Source of the DNA: Arenibacter algicola
GTDB lineage: Bacteria; Bacteroidota; Bacteroidia; Flavobacteriales; Flavobacteriaceae
Length of the DNA stretch: 64,000 nt
Reading direction: 5' to 3'
NCBI RefSeq assembly: GCF_000733925.1
Contig: NZ_JPOO01000003.1
Span: 186,001 to 250,000 of the forward strand
The translations under genes were made by a program, and so were the position numbers. The notes beneath the pieces were generated by a model. That model was not told where the DNA came from, did no database searches, and was given only the letters and a program-made list of their open reading frames with translations. Below are positions 42,508 to 52,053 of the stretch, one piece after another; the stretch's first letter is position 1, and each line of letters starts with the position of its first letter.

Positions 42508-44328
42508 TTAAAATGACTGCATAGTCACCAACTTCTTATAGACCCCATCTTTATCCATTAGTTGTGCATGGGAACCTTGTTCCACAATCTCACCCTTTTG
42601 TAGTACCACTATAGTATCTGCATTTTGTATGGTGGAAAGCCTGTGCGCTATTACAATAGAAGTTCTATTCTGCATCATTTTTTCCAAGGCATCCTGTACC
42701 AACCTTTCGCTTTCCGTATCCAAGGCAGAGGTGGCCTCATCCAGAATCATGATGGGCGGATTTTTAAGAACAGCCCTAGCAATGGAGAGCCTTTGTTTTT
42801 GTCCTCCGCTTAATTTATTTCCGCTATCCCCAATATTGGTATTATAGCCCTGGGGCAGCTCACTAATAAAATCGTGGGCATTGGCTATTTTTGCAGCTTC
42901 AATTATTTCTTCCTCCGTAGCTTCTTCTTTTCCGAGTCCAATATTATTTTTAACGGTATCATTGAACAAAATGGAATCCTGGGTTACAAGTCCCATTAAA
43001 TTGCGAAGTGATTTTTTTGTAAATTCCCGAATATCAATGCCATCTATTTTTATTTCACCTTCATTTACATCGTAAAAGCGGGTCATTAGGTTGGCTATGG
43101 TACTTTTTCCGCTTCCAGATTGGCCTACAAGCGCTACGGTTTTACCCTTTGGCACCTTTAGATTAAATTTTTTCAACACATACTCATCCTCATATTTAAA
43201 GGAAACATTTGTTATATCAATTCCCTCATCAAATGTGCGTTTTACAACAGCTTCCTTTTTTTCAACAATTGGATTTTCGGTTTCCAATATTTCCAATACC
43301 CTTTCCGCGGCGGAATTACCTTTTTTAACCCCAAATGAGGCCTTACTAATAGCTTTTGCAGGGGTAAGAATGTTGTACGCAAGTCCCATATAGGCAATAA
43401 AAGAGGAAGCATCCAGAGTTTTATCTATCAAGACCATTTTTCCACCAAACCAAAGCAGTACTCCAATGACCAATATCCCTAAAAATTCTCCAGTAGGGGA
43501 AGCAAGGTTTTGTCTGTTCAACAATTTGTTGGAGAAGTTGAAAAACCTGTTGGTGGAAGTGGTAAAGGTTTTATAGAATCTAGATTCGGAATTAAAGGCC
43601 TTAATAACCCTCAATCCGCCCAAGGTCTCTTCTACGATGGATAAAAACTGACCTTGTTCTCGCTGTACGCGGTCCGATTTCTTTTTCAGGGATTTTCCGA
43701 TCCTTGAAATGATCATTCCCGCTATGGGGATAAAAATAAACACGAACAGGGTAAGTTTGGTACTTATCCCGAACATGATTACTATGGTAAACAATATGGT
43801 CAAAGGCTCCCTGACAATGAGTTCCAAAATGGATAGAAAGGAATGTTGAATCTCCAATACATCCGAAGTAATGCGGGCGATAACATCTCCCTTTCGCTTC
43901 TCCGAATAATAGGAAATTGGCAAATCCACTATTTTGGCGTACATCTTATTTCTGATGTCTTTTAGCACCCCATTTCTTAAAAAGGTAATAAAATACATGG
44001 CCAGATAATTGAAGAAATTCTTTAAAAGAAAAAGAATTAATACCAATCCAATGACCAGGACCAAGCCTTTCATTTCATCATCACCGGAATATGCATTGAC
44101 CCTAAAATTAATATAGTCCTGCAAATAATCCTTTAATTGGCCCATCCCTTCATAGACCGGTTCTACCAAAACCTTTTTTTCTGGTTTAAAAAGAACGTCC
44201 AACATGGGGATTAGGGCCGCAAAGGAAAGGGCACTAAAAAGGGCGTATAGAATATTAAAAAAAATGTTTAAAAATCCGTATTTACGGTAGGGTTTCGCAA
44301 AGCGAAGAATTTTTTTAAAATACTCCAT
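42508..44328 (-). CDS. MsbA-like ABC transporter, fused permease and ATPase
   Basis: A 606-residue half transporter. Residues of about 1-330 have six transmembrane helices; the ATPase has Walker A GQSGSGKST, signature LSGGQKQRLSIARA, Walker B LDEATSALD and the H-loop VIAHRLSTI. It is like MsbA, which flips lipid A core, but lipid or peptide substrate cannot be read off. It is the last gene of an operon; its ATG overlaps the stop of the phosphomutase (TAATG). Confidence 0.88.
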   Translation of the reverse strand: MEYFKKILRFAKPYRKYGFLNIFFNILYALFSALSFAALIPMLDVLFKPEKKVLVEPVYEGMGQLKDYLQDYINFRVNAYSGDDEMKGLVLVIGLVLILFLLKNFFNYLAMYFITFLRNGVLKDIRNKMYAKIVDLPISYYSEKRKGDVIARITSDVLEIQHSFLSILELIVREPLTILFTIVIMFGISTKLTLFVFIFIPIAGMIISRIGKSLKKKSDRVQREQGQFLSIVEETLGGLRVIKAFNSESRFYKTFTTSTNRFFNFSNKLLNRQNLASPTGEFLGILVIGVLLWFGGKMVLIDKTLDASSFIAYMGLAYNILTPAKAISKASFGVKKGNSAAERVLEILETENPIVEKKEAVVKRTFDEGIDITNVSFKYEDEYVLKKFNLKVPKGKTVALVGQSGSGKSTIANLMTRFYDVNEGEIKIDGIDIREFTKKSLRNLMGLVTQDSILFNDTVKNNIGLGKEEATEEEIIEAAKIANAHDFISELPQGYNTNIGDSGNKLSGGQKQRLSIARAVLKNPPIMILDEATSALDTESERLVQDALEKMMQNRTSIVIAHRLSTIQNADTIVVLQKGEIVEQGSHAQLMDKDGVYKKLVTMQSF

Positions 44329-46043
44329 TAACCTATATTCAGTTCTTTAAGGATTCTTTCAATTTTAGCATCCAACTCGGCGTCTACTTTTTTATAATCG
44401 GCCGCATTCTTCAATTCTGTATTGATACTAAAATAGAATTTGATCTTTGGCTCCGTACCACTTGGTCTGGCGGCCATTTTGGTGCCATCCTCGGTGATGT
44501 AAATCAATACATTGGATTTTGGAATGTCTATAGGAGTTACTTTTCCTGTTAGGACATTCTTAGAGGTTGCGGTATTGTAATCTTCCACAACAACAACTTT
44601 TGATCCGTCAATACTTTCAACGGGATTATCCTTAAAATCGATCATCATCTGCTTAATTTCTTCCGCTCCGGACATTCCTTTTTTGGTAAGGGAAATTAGT
44701 TTTTCTTTAAAAAATCCATAGTCCACATAACAGTCTATTAAATCCTTGTAGAACGAACTGCCATTTGCTTTGGCATTGGCACCAATTTCACAGGCCAATA
44801 GGGTAGAGGTTACCGCATCCTTATCGCGTACAAAATCCCCGACCATAAAACCAAAACTCTCCTCGCCACCACCAATGAAAGGCTGGTCCGGAAAATCTTT
44901 GATCATTTTGGCAATCCATTTAAAACCTGTCAACGCTGTCTTGCATTCCACCCCATAGCCCTTGGCCAGTGAGTCCATCATAGGTGTAGAAACAATGGTG
45001 GAAGCTATAAATTCTTTTCCTGTAATTCCTTTTTTCTTCCTTTGGTCCAACAAAAACTTGGTCATCATGATCATGGTCTGGTTACCGTTCAGGATTTCCA
45101 TTTCTCCCTCAAGGTTACGAACGGCTACCCCAAGACGGTCGCTATCCGGATCGGTACCAATTACCATATCAGCACCAATTTCCTCTGCCTTTTTAATGGC
45201 CATGGATAGGGCTTCGGGCTCTTCAGGGTTTGGCGATACCACCGTTGGGAAATTGCCGTCCGGTTTGGCCTGTTCCTCAATAATGGTCACATTTTTATAT
45301 CCGGCCCTTTTAAGTACTTCAGGGATTGCCGTAATTGAAGTTCCATGAAGGGAGGTAAAGACAATTTTAAAATCGTCCTTGCCCTTGGCATTGAAGTTCC
45401 CATTTTTCACGGAAGCTTCAATAAAGGCTTCATCTACCTTTTTGTCTATTAATTCTATTAAACTTTCATCTGCATTGAATTTGATATCTTCAAAGGAAAG
45501 GCTATTTATTTCACTAACTATGGCACCGTCCTGTGGTGGTACTATTTGTCCGCCATCGGTCCAGTACACTTTGTAGCCATTGTATTCCGGTGGATTATGC
45601 GAAGCCGTTAAAACAATACCGGCGTGACAGTTCAGATATTTTACGGCAAAGGATAGTTCAGGGGTAGTGCGTAATTCCGAAAAAAGGAAGACTTTAATAC
45701 CATTGGCAGCAAAAACTTCGGCAACGGTCCTGGCCAAAGTATCACTGTTATGTCTACAGTCGTAAGCAATAACTACTTTAACCTGTTCCTTATTATATAC
45801 CTGCTTTAGGTAGTTACTAAGACCTTGGGTACTTTTGCCCAAGGTATATTTATTTATTCTATTGGTACCGGCACCCATAATTCCGCGCATTCCCCCAGTA
45901 CCAAATTCAAGGTTCTTGTAAAAGCGGTCTTTTAACTCTTCGGTATTACTATCTATCAACTTTTGAATCTCGTTCTTGGTCTTGTCGTCGAAAAAATCGG
46001 TCAACCAATTTTTGGCATTTTTCAGTATGGCTTCCATAGTCAT
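44328..46043 (-). CDS. phospho-sugar mutase (alpha-D-phosphohexomutase family)
   Basis: A 571-residue enzyme that interconverts hexose-1- and hexose-6-phosphates, likely glucose or mannose. Phosphoserine loop TASHNPPEYNGYKVYW, metal loop DPDSDRLGV, sugar-binding GGGEESFGF, and phosphate-binding RPSGTEPKIKFYF are all intact. N-terminal GTGGMRGIMGAGTNRINKYTLG is of the PgcA subgroup. Third gene in the DUF4199-GT2-mutase-ABC operon; the product feeds nucleotide-sugar synthesis for glycans. Confidence 0.9.
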   Translation of the reverse strand: MTMEAILKNAKNWLTDFFDDKTKNEIQKLIDSNTEELKDRFYKNLEFGTGGMRGIMGAGTNRINKYTLGKSTQGLSNYLKQVYNKEQVKVVIAYDCRHNSDTLARTVAEVFAANGIKVFLFSELRTTPELSFAVKYLNCHAGIVLTASHNPPEYNGYKVYWTDGGQIVPPQDGAIVSEINSLSFEDIKFNADESLIELIDKKVDEAFIEASVKNGNFNAKGKDDFKIVFTSLHGTSITAIPEVLKRAGYKNVTIIEEQAKPDGNFPTVVSPNPEEPEALSMAIKKAEEIGADMVIGTDPDSDRLGVAVRNLEGEMEILNGNQTMIMMTKFLLDQRKKKGITGKEFIASTIVSTPMMDSLAKGYGVECKTALTGFKWIAKMIKDFPDQPFIGGGEESFGFMVGDFVRDKDAVTSTLLACEIGANAKANGSSFYKDLIDCYVDYGFFKEKLISLTKKGMSGAEEIKQMMIDFKDNPVESIDGSKVVVVEDYNTATSKNVLTGKVTPIDIPKSNVLIYITEDGTKMAARPSGTEPKIKFYFSINTELKNAADYKKVDAELDAKIERILKELNIG

Positions 46044-46082
46044 TTGGTGTTATATGTTCTTAAAAATACAAAGAATATTCAT

Positions 46083-47039
46083 TTATTTTTCGGAGAGATT
46101 TATTTCTTCTGTGATATTGTAACGGGTTTCGTTCTTGCGAGATCTTACCATTATTTCCCCTAAAAAGCCAGCAAGGAAAAGTTGGGTCCCTATAACCATG
46201 GCTATCAGTGCAATATAGAATTGTGGTCGCTCGGTAATTAGGCGCCCAAAAGGGTTGATGAATACTTTATCGATACCTAAATAAAGGGCAAATCCAAAAC
46301 CAATTGTAAACATTAGGACTCCCAAGGCACCAAAAAGGTGCATAGGCCGTTTTCCAAACTTGGAAACGAACCAGATGGTAATCAGGTCCAAAAAACCATT
46401 GATAAAGCGGTCCATGCCAAATTTGGTCTTCCCATATTTTCTGGCCTGGTGCTGTACTACTTTTTCATCTATTTTATGGAATCCGGCACTCTTCGCCAAT
46501 ACTGGAATATATCGATGCATTTCTCCGGAAACTTCAATTGTTTTTACAACTTCCTTTTTATAGGCCTTTAAGCCGCAATTAAAATCATGCAATCTTACCC
46601 CAGAGGTTTTACGGGCAGCCCAATTAAACAACTTGGAGGGAAGGTTTTTACTGAGTATGGAGTCGTATCTCTTTTTCTTCCATCCGGAAATAAGATCGAA
46701 CCCCCCTTTTTGGATCATTTCGTATAATTCAGGAATTTCCTCTGGATTATCCTGTAGGTCTGCATCCATAGTAATTACCACCTCGCCTTGTGCCGCCTTA
46801 AATCCTGCATGAAGGGCCTGTGATTTCCCAAAATTCTTCAAGAAGCGTATACCCTTTACGTTGGGATTGGATTTTCCCAATTTGCTGATAATGTCCCAAG
46901 AACCATCGGTACTTCCATCATCAATAAAAAGTATTTCATATAAAAAATGATTGGATTGCATTACGCGTACAATACAATCATGCAGTTCTGTCAACGATTC
47001 TTCTTCGTTAAGTAAGGGAATTATTATAGATATATTCAT
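46083..47039 (-). CDS. glycosyltransferase family 2, dolichol-phosphate-mannose-synthase-like, with two C-terminal TM helices
   Basis: A 318-residue GT2 with IIIPLLNEEESLTELHDCI, FIDDGSTDGSWDII, and TMDADLQDNPEEIPELYEMI. Two transmembrane helices (about 225-250 and 265-295) at the C-terminus match GtrB/DPM1-like polyprenyl-phosphate glycosyltransferases, which load sugars on an isoprenoid carrier. Donor unknown. It is 35 nt downstream of the DUF4199 gene and 39 nt upstream of the mutase. Confidence 0.88.
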   Translation of the reverse strand: MNISIIIPLLNEEESLTELHDCIVRVMQSNHFLYEILFIDDGSTDGSWDIISKLGKSNPNVKGIRFLKNFGKSQALHAGFKAAQGEVVITMDADLQDNPEEIPELYEMIQKGGFDLISGWKKKRYDSILSKNLPSKLFNWAARKTSGVRLHDFNCGLKAYKKEVVKTIEVSGEMHRYIPVLAKSAGFHKIDEKVVQHQARKYGKTKFGMDRFINGFLDLITIWFVSKFGKRPMHLFGALGVLMFTIGFGFALYLGIDKVFINPFGRLITERPQFYIALIAMVIGTQLFLAGFLGEIMVRSRKNETRYNITEEINLSEK

Positions 47040-47074
47040 TCGGTACTAATGGAAAATCTTTTCAAAAGTACAAA

Positions 47075-47599
47075 TTACTGAATAGTTTCTTTCTTTTTTA
47101 ATATTAATGCTGGAATAAGTGATAATATAAGGCTTGCCACTATACTATATATGAGTCCAAATATAATTTGCCAAGAGGGTGTCGTGAATTTTTTGCCCAT
47201 TTCTATTTGGGCGTCAATTTGCTCAGGGGTCATTTTAGTGGTTTCCATAAGCATACCTTTTTGGTATTCCATGGCTTTGTTCATCATTTCAGGGTCAATA
47301 ACGCCTGCTAGGATCTGATTGAAAATAATTCCAATTATACCAGCGATCAGGCCAATACCGACACCAATTTTTAAACCTTCCCCAAAGGACATAAAACCAT
47401 TATTGTCCTTTTTAAACTGCATCATGCCAATAACAATCATTGCTATGGTAATAATTAGGCTAATACCCATTACCATAGGACCTCCTTGATAATGCATATC
47501 CAAAGAATATAACATAAATATAAATACTACACTGATTGCCCCAAGGATAAGACCATAGGTCAAAGCGTATTTTCCTGTTTTTGGTTTGGTTTCTTCCAT
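47075..47599 (-). CDS. DUF4199-domain membrane protein
   Basis: A 174-residue protein with four transmembrane helices (about 14-32, 41-60, 75-98, 140-165) and the loop GFMSFGEGLKIGVGIGLIAG. This is the DUF4199 family, found in Bacteroidota often beside a GT2, as here. Function unknown. First gene of the four-gene envelope operon. Confidence 0.82.
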   Translation of the reverse strand: MEETKPKTGKYALTYGLILGAISVVFIFMLYSLDMHYQGGPMVMGISLIITIAMIVIGMMQFKKDNNGFMSFGEGLKIGVGIGLIAGIIGIIFNQILAGVIDPEMMNKAMEYQKGMLMETTKMTPEQIDAQIEMGKKFTTPSWQIIFGLIYSIVASLILSLIPALILKKKETIQ

Positions 47600-47701
47600 G
47601 TTGATTATATATTTAATAGTTTTTATGGTTAGTGTTAACAGTCTTAAATTTGTTACAATTAAAGGTAGGTAATTTTTATTTTTCTTTTTTAAGGTTTTAA
47701 G

Positions 47702-47731
47702 TTGTTCTTTTCAGAAAAATATTTAAATTTG
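47702..47731 (+). promoter_or_regulatory. consensus promoter of the L31 gene
   Basis: TTG at 47702-47704, a 19-nt spacer, and TAAATTTG at 47724-47731 fit the Bacteroidetes sigma-A consensus exactly. It lies 36 nt upstream of the ATG. Confidence 0.8.
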
Positions 47732-47766
47732 CACCTCGAAATTAAGCAGGAACAAACGTTTTTACA

Positions 47767-48018
47767 ATGAAAAAAGATATACATCCAGGGAATTATAGAT
47801 TGGTAGCCTTTAAGGACATGTCCAATGAAGAGGTTTTTATCACTAAATCCACAGCCGATACCAAAGAAACTTTAGATGTTGATGGAGTTGAATATCCATT
47901 GGTTAAATTGGAAATTTCAAGAACTTCACATCCATTCTATACAGGTAAGGCCAAATTTTTGGATACTGCAGGACGTATCGATAAATTTAAGAGCAAATAC
48001 GAGAAGTTCAAAAAATAA
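47767..48018 (+). CDS. rpmE2: 50S ribosomal protein L31, type B
   Basis: An 83-residue ribosomal protein of the large subunit. It begins MKKDIHPGNYRLVAFKDMS and ends in a basic tail (DKFKSKYEKFKK). Type B lacks the zinc-binding CxxC pair of type A, so it does not need zinc. It has a consensus promoter and a strong terminator, so it is a single-gene unit. Confidence 0.95.
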   Translation: MKKDIHPGNYRLVAFKDMSNEEVFITKSTADTKETLDVDGVEYPLVKLEISRTSHPFYTGKAKFLDTAGRIDKFKSKYEKFKK

Positions 48019-48042
48019 TATTTTCTTTACAAAAGAGTTATT

Positions 48043-48070
48043 AAGTCACGCTGTTGCGTGACTTTTTTTG
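48043..48070 (+). terminator. hairpin terminator after L31
   Basis: A perfect 9-bp stem AAGTCACGC/GCGTGACTT with a TGTT tetraloop (48043-48064), followed by five more T. Ends the L31 transcript 25 nt after its stop. Confidence 0.9.
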
Positions 48071-48085
48071 TTTTAATTTAGTTGT

Positions 48086-49261
48086 ATGAACTATATTCTT
48101 TTTGACGGTACGGTAAGAAGGGCCTTGTTGCCTTTTACCTTTACCAGGCCGGTTGCAGATATTAGAATCGGAATCCTCACCATCAGGGAAAAGTGGGAAA
48201 ATTATTTAGGGAACACCATAACCACTATAACCGAGGACTATCTGTCCGAAAGATTCCCTATGGTTGAAATGGACGAGAATGTACTTATAAATGCGTCCTT
48301 TTTGCCCAATACCGAATTGGTAAACCTGGTAGCCAATTTAAATGAAAAAGAGGCTGTGTTTTATGGGGAGGAGGTTATAGCCTTTTATACAAAGGAGACT
48401 CAGGAAGAGGTCGATTTTTCAACCTATACCCATATTGAATATGAAGGCCCCTTACTACGCATTGAAAATACCTGGGATATCTTTTCAAAAAACGGGGAGG
48501 CTATGCAGGCAGATTTTGAGCTGTTGACCAAAGGAAGAAAAAGTGCTCCCATCTCCAAGACCAATAGTTTGGTAAACCCTGAAAATATATTTTTGGAAGA
48601 AGGTGCAAGTGTTGAATACAGTATATTAAATGCTTCCGAAGGACCCATTTATCTTGGTAAAAATTCTGAAGTATGGGAAGGCAACCTTATTAGAGGTGGT
48701 TTTGCCCTGTGCGAAAAGGCAGTGGTAAAAATGGGTGCCAGAATCTACGGCCCCACTACCGTTGGCCCCTACAGTAAAGTATGTGGCGAAATTTCCAATT
48801 CTGTACTTATAGGATATTCCAGTAAGGGCCATGAGGGTTATCTCGGTAATTCGGTACTCGGGGAATGGTGCAACATAGGTGCCGATTCCAATAATTCCAA
48901 TTTAAAGAACAATTACGCAAAGGTGCGATTATGGAATTATGATACAGAGAAATTTGAACAGACCGGACTGCAATTCTGTGGACTAATGATGGGCGACCAT
49001 AGTAAAACTGCCATTAATACCATGTTTAATACCGGAACGGTAATAGGGGTAAACTGTAATATTTACGTCCCCGGATTCCCTAGGAATTTTGTTCCCAGTT
49101 TTAGTTGGGGAGGGGCTTCCGGTTTCACCACATACCAACCCCAAAAGGCTTTTGAAGCAGCAAAGGTAATGATGGCACGTAGGGGGGTGGAATTCAATGA
49201 AATGGATGCCAAGATATTGAACCACGTTTTTGAGGAAACCAAACGATGGCGTAAGGAGTAA
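48086..49261 (+). CDS. GlmU-like sugar nucleotidyltransferase/acyltransferase family protein
   Basis: A 391-residue protein with a weak N-terminal nucleotidyltransferase fold (FDGTVRRALLPFTFTRPVADIRIG) and a C-terminal left-handed beta-helix of hexapeptide repeats (LRLWNYDTEKF, KTAINTMFNTGTVIGVNCNIY). It is the GlmU-family type common in Bacteroidota, not full-length GlmU: the classic G-x-G-T-R-M nucleotide loop is absent. Activity is therefore uncertain, perhaps sugar acylation. It starts 16 nt after the L31 terminator. Confidence 0.75.
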   Translation: MNYILFDGTVRRALLPFTFTRPVADIRIGILTIREKWENYLGNTITTITEDYLSERFPMVEMDENVLINASFLPNTELVNLVANLNEKEAVFYGEEVIAFYTKETQEEVDFSTYTHIEYEGPLLRIENTWDIFSKNGEAMQADFELLTKGRKSAPISKTNSLVNPENIFLEEGASVEYSILNASEGPIYLGKNSEVWEGNLIRGGFALCEKAVVKMGARIYGPTTVGPYSKVCGEISNSVLIGYSSKGHEGYLGNSVLGEWCNIGADSNNSNLKNNYAKVRLWNYDTEKFEQTGLQFCGLMMGDHSKTAINTMFNTGTVIGVNCNIYVPGFPRNFVPSFSWGGASGFTTYQPQKAFEAAKVMMARRGVEFNEMDAKILNHVFEETKRWRKE

Positions 49262-49320
49262 CTACTACTTAATAAATTAAGCAAACCCTTGGCAATACCC
49301 TATGGGTTCCCAATAATTGG

Positions 49321-49328
49321 TATATTTG
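49321..49328 (+). promoter_or_regulatory. putative -7 element of the mtaB promoter
   Basis: TATATTTG fits the consensus and lies 57 nt before the mtaB start; no TTG is at 19 nt spacing. Confidence 0.45.
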
Positions 49329-49384
49329 CAAACGTTTTGGATTAATGTATAAGAAACCGAATTCTATTCGGTCTAAGAAGAACA

Positions 49385-50716
49385 ATGATGAAGAAAAAGG
49401 TCGCTTTCTATACCTTGGGCTGCAAGCTCAATTTTTCGGAAACTTCAACCATAGCTAGGGATTTGGTAGAGGAGGGCTTTGAGCGCGTGGAATTTTCTGA
49501 AAATGCGGATATGTATGTCATCAATACCTGTTCCGTAACTGAAAATGCCGATAAGCGATTTAAATCGATAGTTAAGCAAGCGCAAAAAAGCAATCCAAAT
49601 GCCTTTGTTGCGGCTATAGGGTGTTATGCACAGCTTAAACCGGAAGAATTGGCCGCGGTAGACGGTGTTGATCTTGTTCTGGGAGCCACTGAAAAATTTA
49701 AGATTGCAGATTATGTCAATGATCTTTCCAAAAACGATTTTGGTCAGGTACATTCCTGCGAAATAGAAGAGGCCGATTTTTATGTGGGCAGTTATGCCAT
49801 TGGCGATCGCACTAGGGCATTTCTAAAGGTACAGGATGGCTGTGACTATAAATGCACCTATTGTACCATTCCATTGGCCAGGGGGATATCCAGAAGTGAC
49901 ACCCTTCAGAATGTTCTAAATAATGCAGCCGAAATATCATCAAAAGGCATCAAGGAAATTGTGCTTACTGGGGTTAACATCGGCGATTATGGAAAGGGAG
50001 AATTTGGAAACAAAAAGCATGAGCATACTTTTTTGGATCTGGTAAAGGCACTAGATAGGGTAGAAGGTATACACCGCTTGCGGATTTCATCCATAGAACC
50101 CAATTTATTAAAGAATGAAACCATAGATTTTGTGGCGCAAAGCAATTCCTTTGTACCCCACTTCCATATTCCACTACAGAGCGGTAGTGATGCCATTTTA
50201 AAATTGATGAGCAGAAGATACCTGACCAATTTATATGTGGATAGGGTTAAAAGAATAAGGGAAGTTATGCCGGACGCCTGTATTGGGGTAGATGTCATAG
50301 TAGGATTTCCCGGGGAAACCGAAGAACATTTTTTGGAAACCTATAACTTCCTTAATGAACTCGATATTTCCTATCTGCACGTATTTACTTATTCCGAAAG
50401 GGATAATACCAAGGCAACGGAATTAACCGGAGTAGTTCCTAAAAAAGTCAGGAACAAGAGAAGCAAAATGTTGAGGGGGCTCTCTGTTAAAAAAAGAAGG
50501 GCATTTTACGAGGGACAGTTGGGTTCTACAAGAACGGTATTGTATGAGGCCGAAAACAAGGAAGGCTATATCCATGGATTTACGGAGAATTATGTAAAAG
50601 TTAAAACTCCATGGAACCCCAGCTTGGTGAATACCTTGCACGAAATAAAACTTACGGAAATTGACGATGATGGCATGGTAAGAGGTGTAGAAGTTAGCAG
50701 TATGGTATCTGCCTAG
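49385..50716 (+). CDS. mtaB: tRNA t6A37 methylthiotransferase
   Basis: A 443-residue radical-SAM enzyme that adds a methylthio group to t6A37 of lysine tRNA. The auxiliary cluster Cys are C13, C49 and C80 (TLGCKLN, NTCSVTE, AIGCYAQ), and the radical-SAM cluster is C153-x3-C157-x2-C160 (GCDYKCTYC). A C-terminal TRAM domain follows (KVKTPWNPSLVNTLHEI). The substrate t6A is made by the pathway that includes TsaC at 1.5 kb. An intact hairpin terminator follows the stop by about 50 nt. Confidence 0.92.
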   Translation: MMKKKVAFYTLGCKLNFSETSTIARDLVEEGFERVEFSENADMYVINTCSVTENADKRFKSIVKQAQKSNPNAFVAAIGCYAQLKPEELAAVDGVDLVLGATEKFKIADYVNDLSKNDFGQVHSCEIEEADFYVGSYAIGDRTRAFLKVQDGCDYKCTYCTIPLARGISRSDTLQNVLNNAAEISSKGIKEIVLTGVNIGDYGKGEFGNKKHEHTFLDLVKALDRVEGIHRLRISSIEPNLLKNETIDFVAQSNSFVPHFHIPLQSGSDAILKLMSRRYLTNLYVDRVKRIREVMPDACIGVDVIVGFPGETEEHFLETYNFLNELDISYLHVFTYSERDNTKATELTGVVPKKVRNKRSKMLRGLSVKKRRAFYEGQLGSTRTVLYEAENKEGYIHGFTENYVKVKTPWNPSLVNTLHEIKLTEIDDDGMVRGVEVSSMVSA

Positions 50717-50764
50717 CCATACCCTTAATTACGGATTTACCATTTTCTTTAGGATTCAAAAACA

Positions 50765-50797
50765 AAAAAAACCTCTCGAAATCGAGAGGTTTTTTTA
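50765..50797. terminator. bidirectional hairpin terminator
   Basis: A perfect 8-bp stem ACCTCTCG/CGAGAGGT (50771-50778 with 50783-50790) with an AAAT loop; A-run on the left, T-run on the right. Serves mtaB and the convergent small GNAT gene. Confidence 0.9.
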
Positions 50798-50800
50798 TCA

Positions 50801-51094
50801 TTATATTCTTATCCCAACGGGAAGCATTTCTTTGTATTGTCGATTCTTTCTCAAGAAGCCGGCAATTTGAGGGCTAGTAGGCACCACTCTTAAATTTTGT
50901 TCTTGGATATGGCTCAAAACACTTTTAATGAAATCTTCTTTAAAACCTTCCTTCGTTATTTCTTCAGGAATTACAAGTTTTGTTAAAAAAACTTTGCGCT
51001 CTTGGGAAGAATACTCAATTTTTGCCAAGTGGCCGTCTACCCTGGCTTCAAATTGTCTCAAGAAACCATTGTCCTTAATTTCTACTTCATTCAT
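50801..51094 (-). CDS. small GNAT-like N-acetyltransferase (YjdJ/Gcn5-related type)
   Basis: A 97-residue protein of the short N-acetyltransferase family (PF14542 type). Residues 14-45 (QFEARVDGHLAKIEYSSQER region) and the FLTKLVIPEEITKEGFKEDFI helix are typical, and the end VPTSPQIAGFLRKNRQYKEML matches the family's usual C-terminus. It lacks a full GNAT acetyl-CoA loop, like others of this small group. Role unknown. Confidence 0.78.
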   Translation of the reverse strand: MNEVEIKDNGFLRQFEARVDGHLAKIEYSSQERKVFLTKLVIPEEITKEGFKEDFIKSVLSHIQEQNLRVVPTSPQIAGFLRKNRQYKEMLPVGIRI

Positions 51095-51250
51095 ATAGTT
51101 TGATTTTAAATAATGACTAATTTTGAATTGTGATTATAACGTTCTCAAATTACAATCTAGGCTCATAAACTAAATAAACACATAAGCAGGGACGAAAAAG
51201 CCAAGAAAACAAAGTTAGTAAAAAAATAGTTATTATCCTATTAAAATAGT

Positions 51251-51928
51251 ATGCTAGAAAACCAAACGGTCCAAAATAAAAAACATGTTTATTTCATGCC
51301 CGGCATGGCAGCCAATCCTTCCATTTTTGACAATATAGACTTGCCCGGAGAAACTTTCGAAAAACATTTCTTGGATTGGTCAGTTCCCGATAAGGATATT
51401 AGCCTTGAGGATTATGCCCTAAAAATGTCCGAGCGCATAAAACATAAGGATGCAGTCCTAATTGGGGTCTCTTTCGGGGGCATTTTGGTACAGGAGATGG
51501 CAAAACATATTAAAGTAGGTAAGGTTATTATTATTTCGAGCGTCAAGAGTAATACAGAACTTCCCAAGAGAATGATTTTCGCCAAATATACCAAAGCCCA
51601 CAAGCTATTGCCCACTGGTCTAGTAAACAATATGGAACTTTTGGCTAAATATGCCTTTGGCGAAACAATCCCTAAACGTCTGGCTCTTTATGAACAGTAT
51701 CTGTCCATCCGTGACAAATATTACCTGGACTGGTCCATAGATGCTATAGTAAACTGGAAACAAACCCAATTCACGGAAAATATTATTCATATCCATGGTG
51801 AAAAAGACCCGGTCTTTCCCATAGGTCATATAAAAAATTGCATTACGGTTAAAAATGGGACCCATACGATGATAATTCACCGATCAAAATGGTTTAATGA
51901 ACACTTACCTACAATTATTTTGCAATAA
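51251..51928 (+). CDS. alpha/beta hydrolase
   Basis: A 225-residue cytoplasmic hydrolase. Nucleophile Ser74 in GVSFGG, acid Asp186 in HGEKDPVFP, and His205 in NGTHTMI make a complete triad. The N-terminal HVYFMPGMAANPSIF holds the oxyanion region. No signal peptide. It precedes the lytic transglycosylase gene by 125 nt; a common operon is possible. Substrate unknown. Confidence 0.83.
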   Translation: MLENQTVQNKKHVYFMPGMAANPSIFDNIDLPGETFEKHFLDWSVPDKDISLEDYALKMSERIKHKDAVLIGVSFGGILVQEMAKHIKVGKVIIISSVKSNTELPKRMIFAKYTKAHKLLPTGLVNNMELLAKYAFGETIPKRLALYEQYLSIRDKYYLDWSIDAIVNWKQTQFTENIIHIHGEKDPVFPIGHIKNCITVKNGTHTMIIHRSKWFNEHLPTIILQ

Positions 51929-52053
51929 GGCAGTTCTATTTAATATCTTTGAGTTAGAAATAGGTACATGGCAGGTGCTATCTAGGTAGCAGATCTGCCA
52001 ACCCAATGTAGTAGGACACTAAGAAAATTTAGAAATTTAAAAAAATAGATGAG

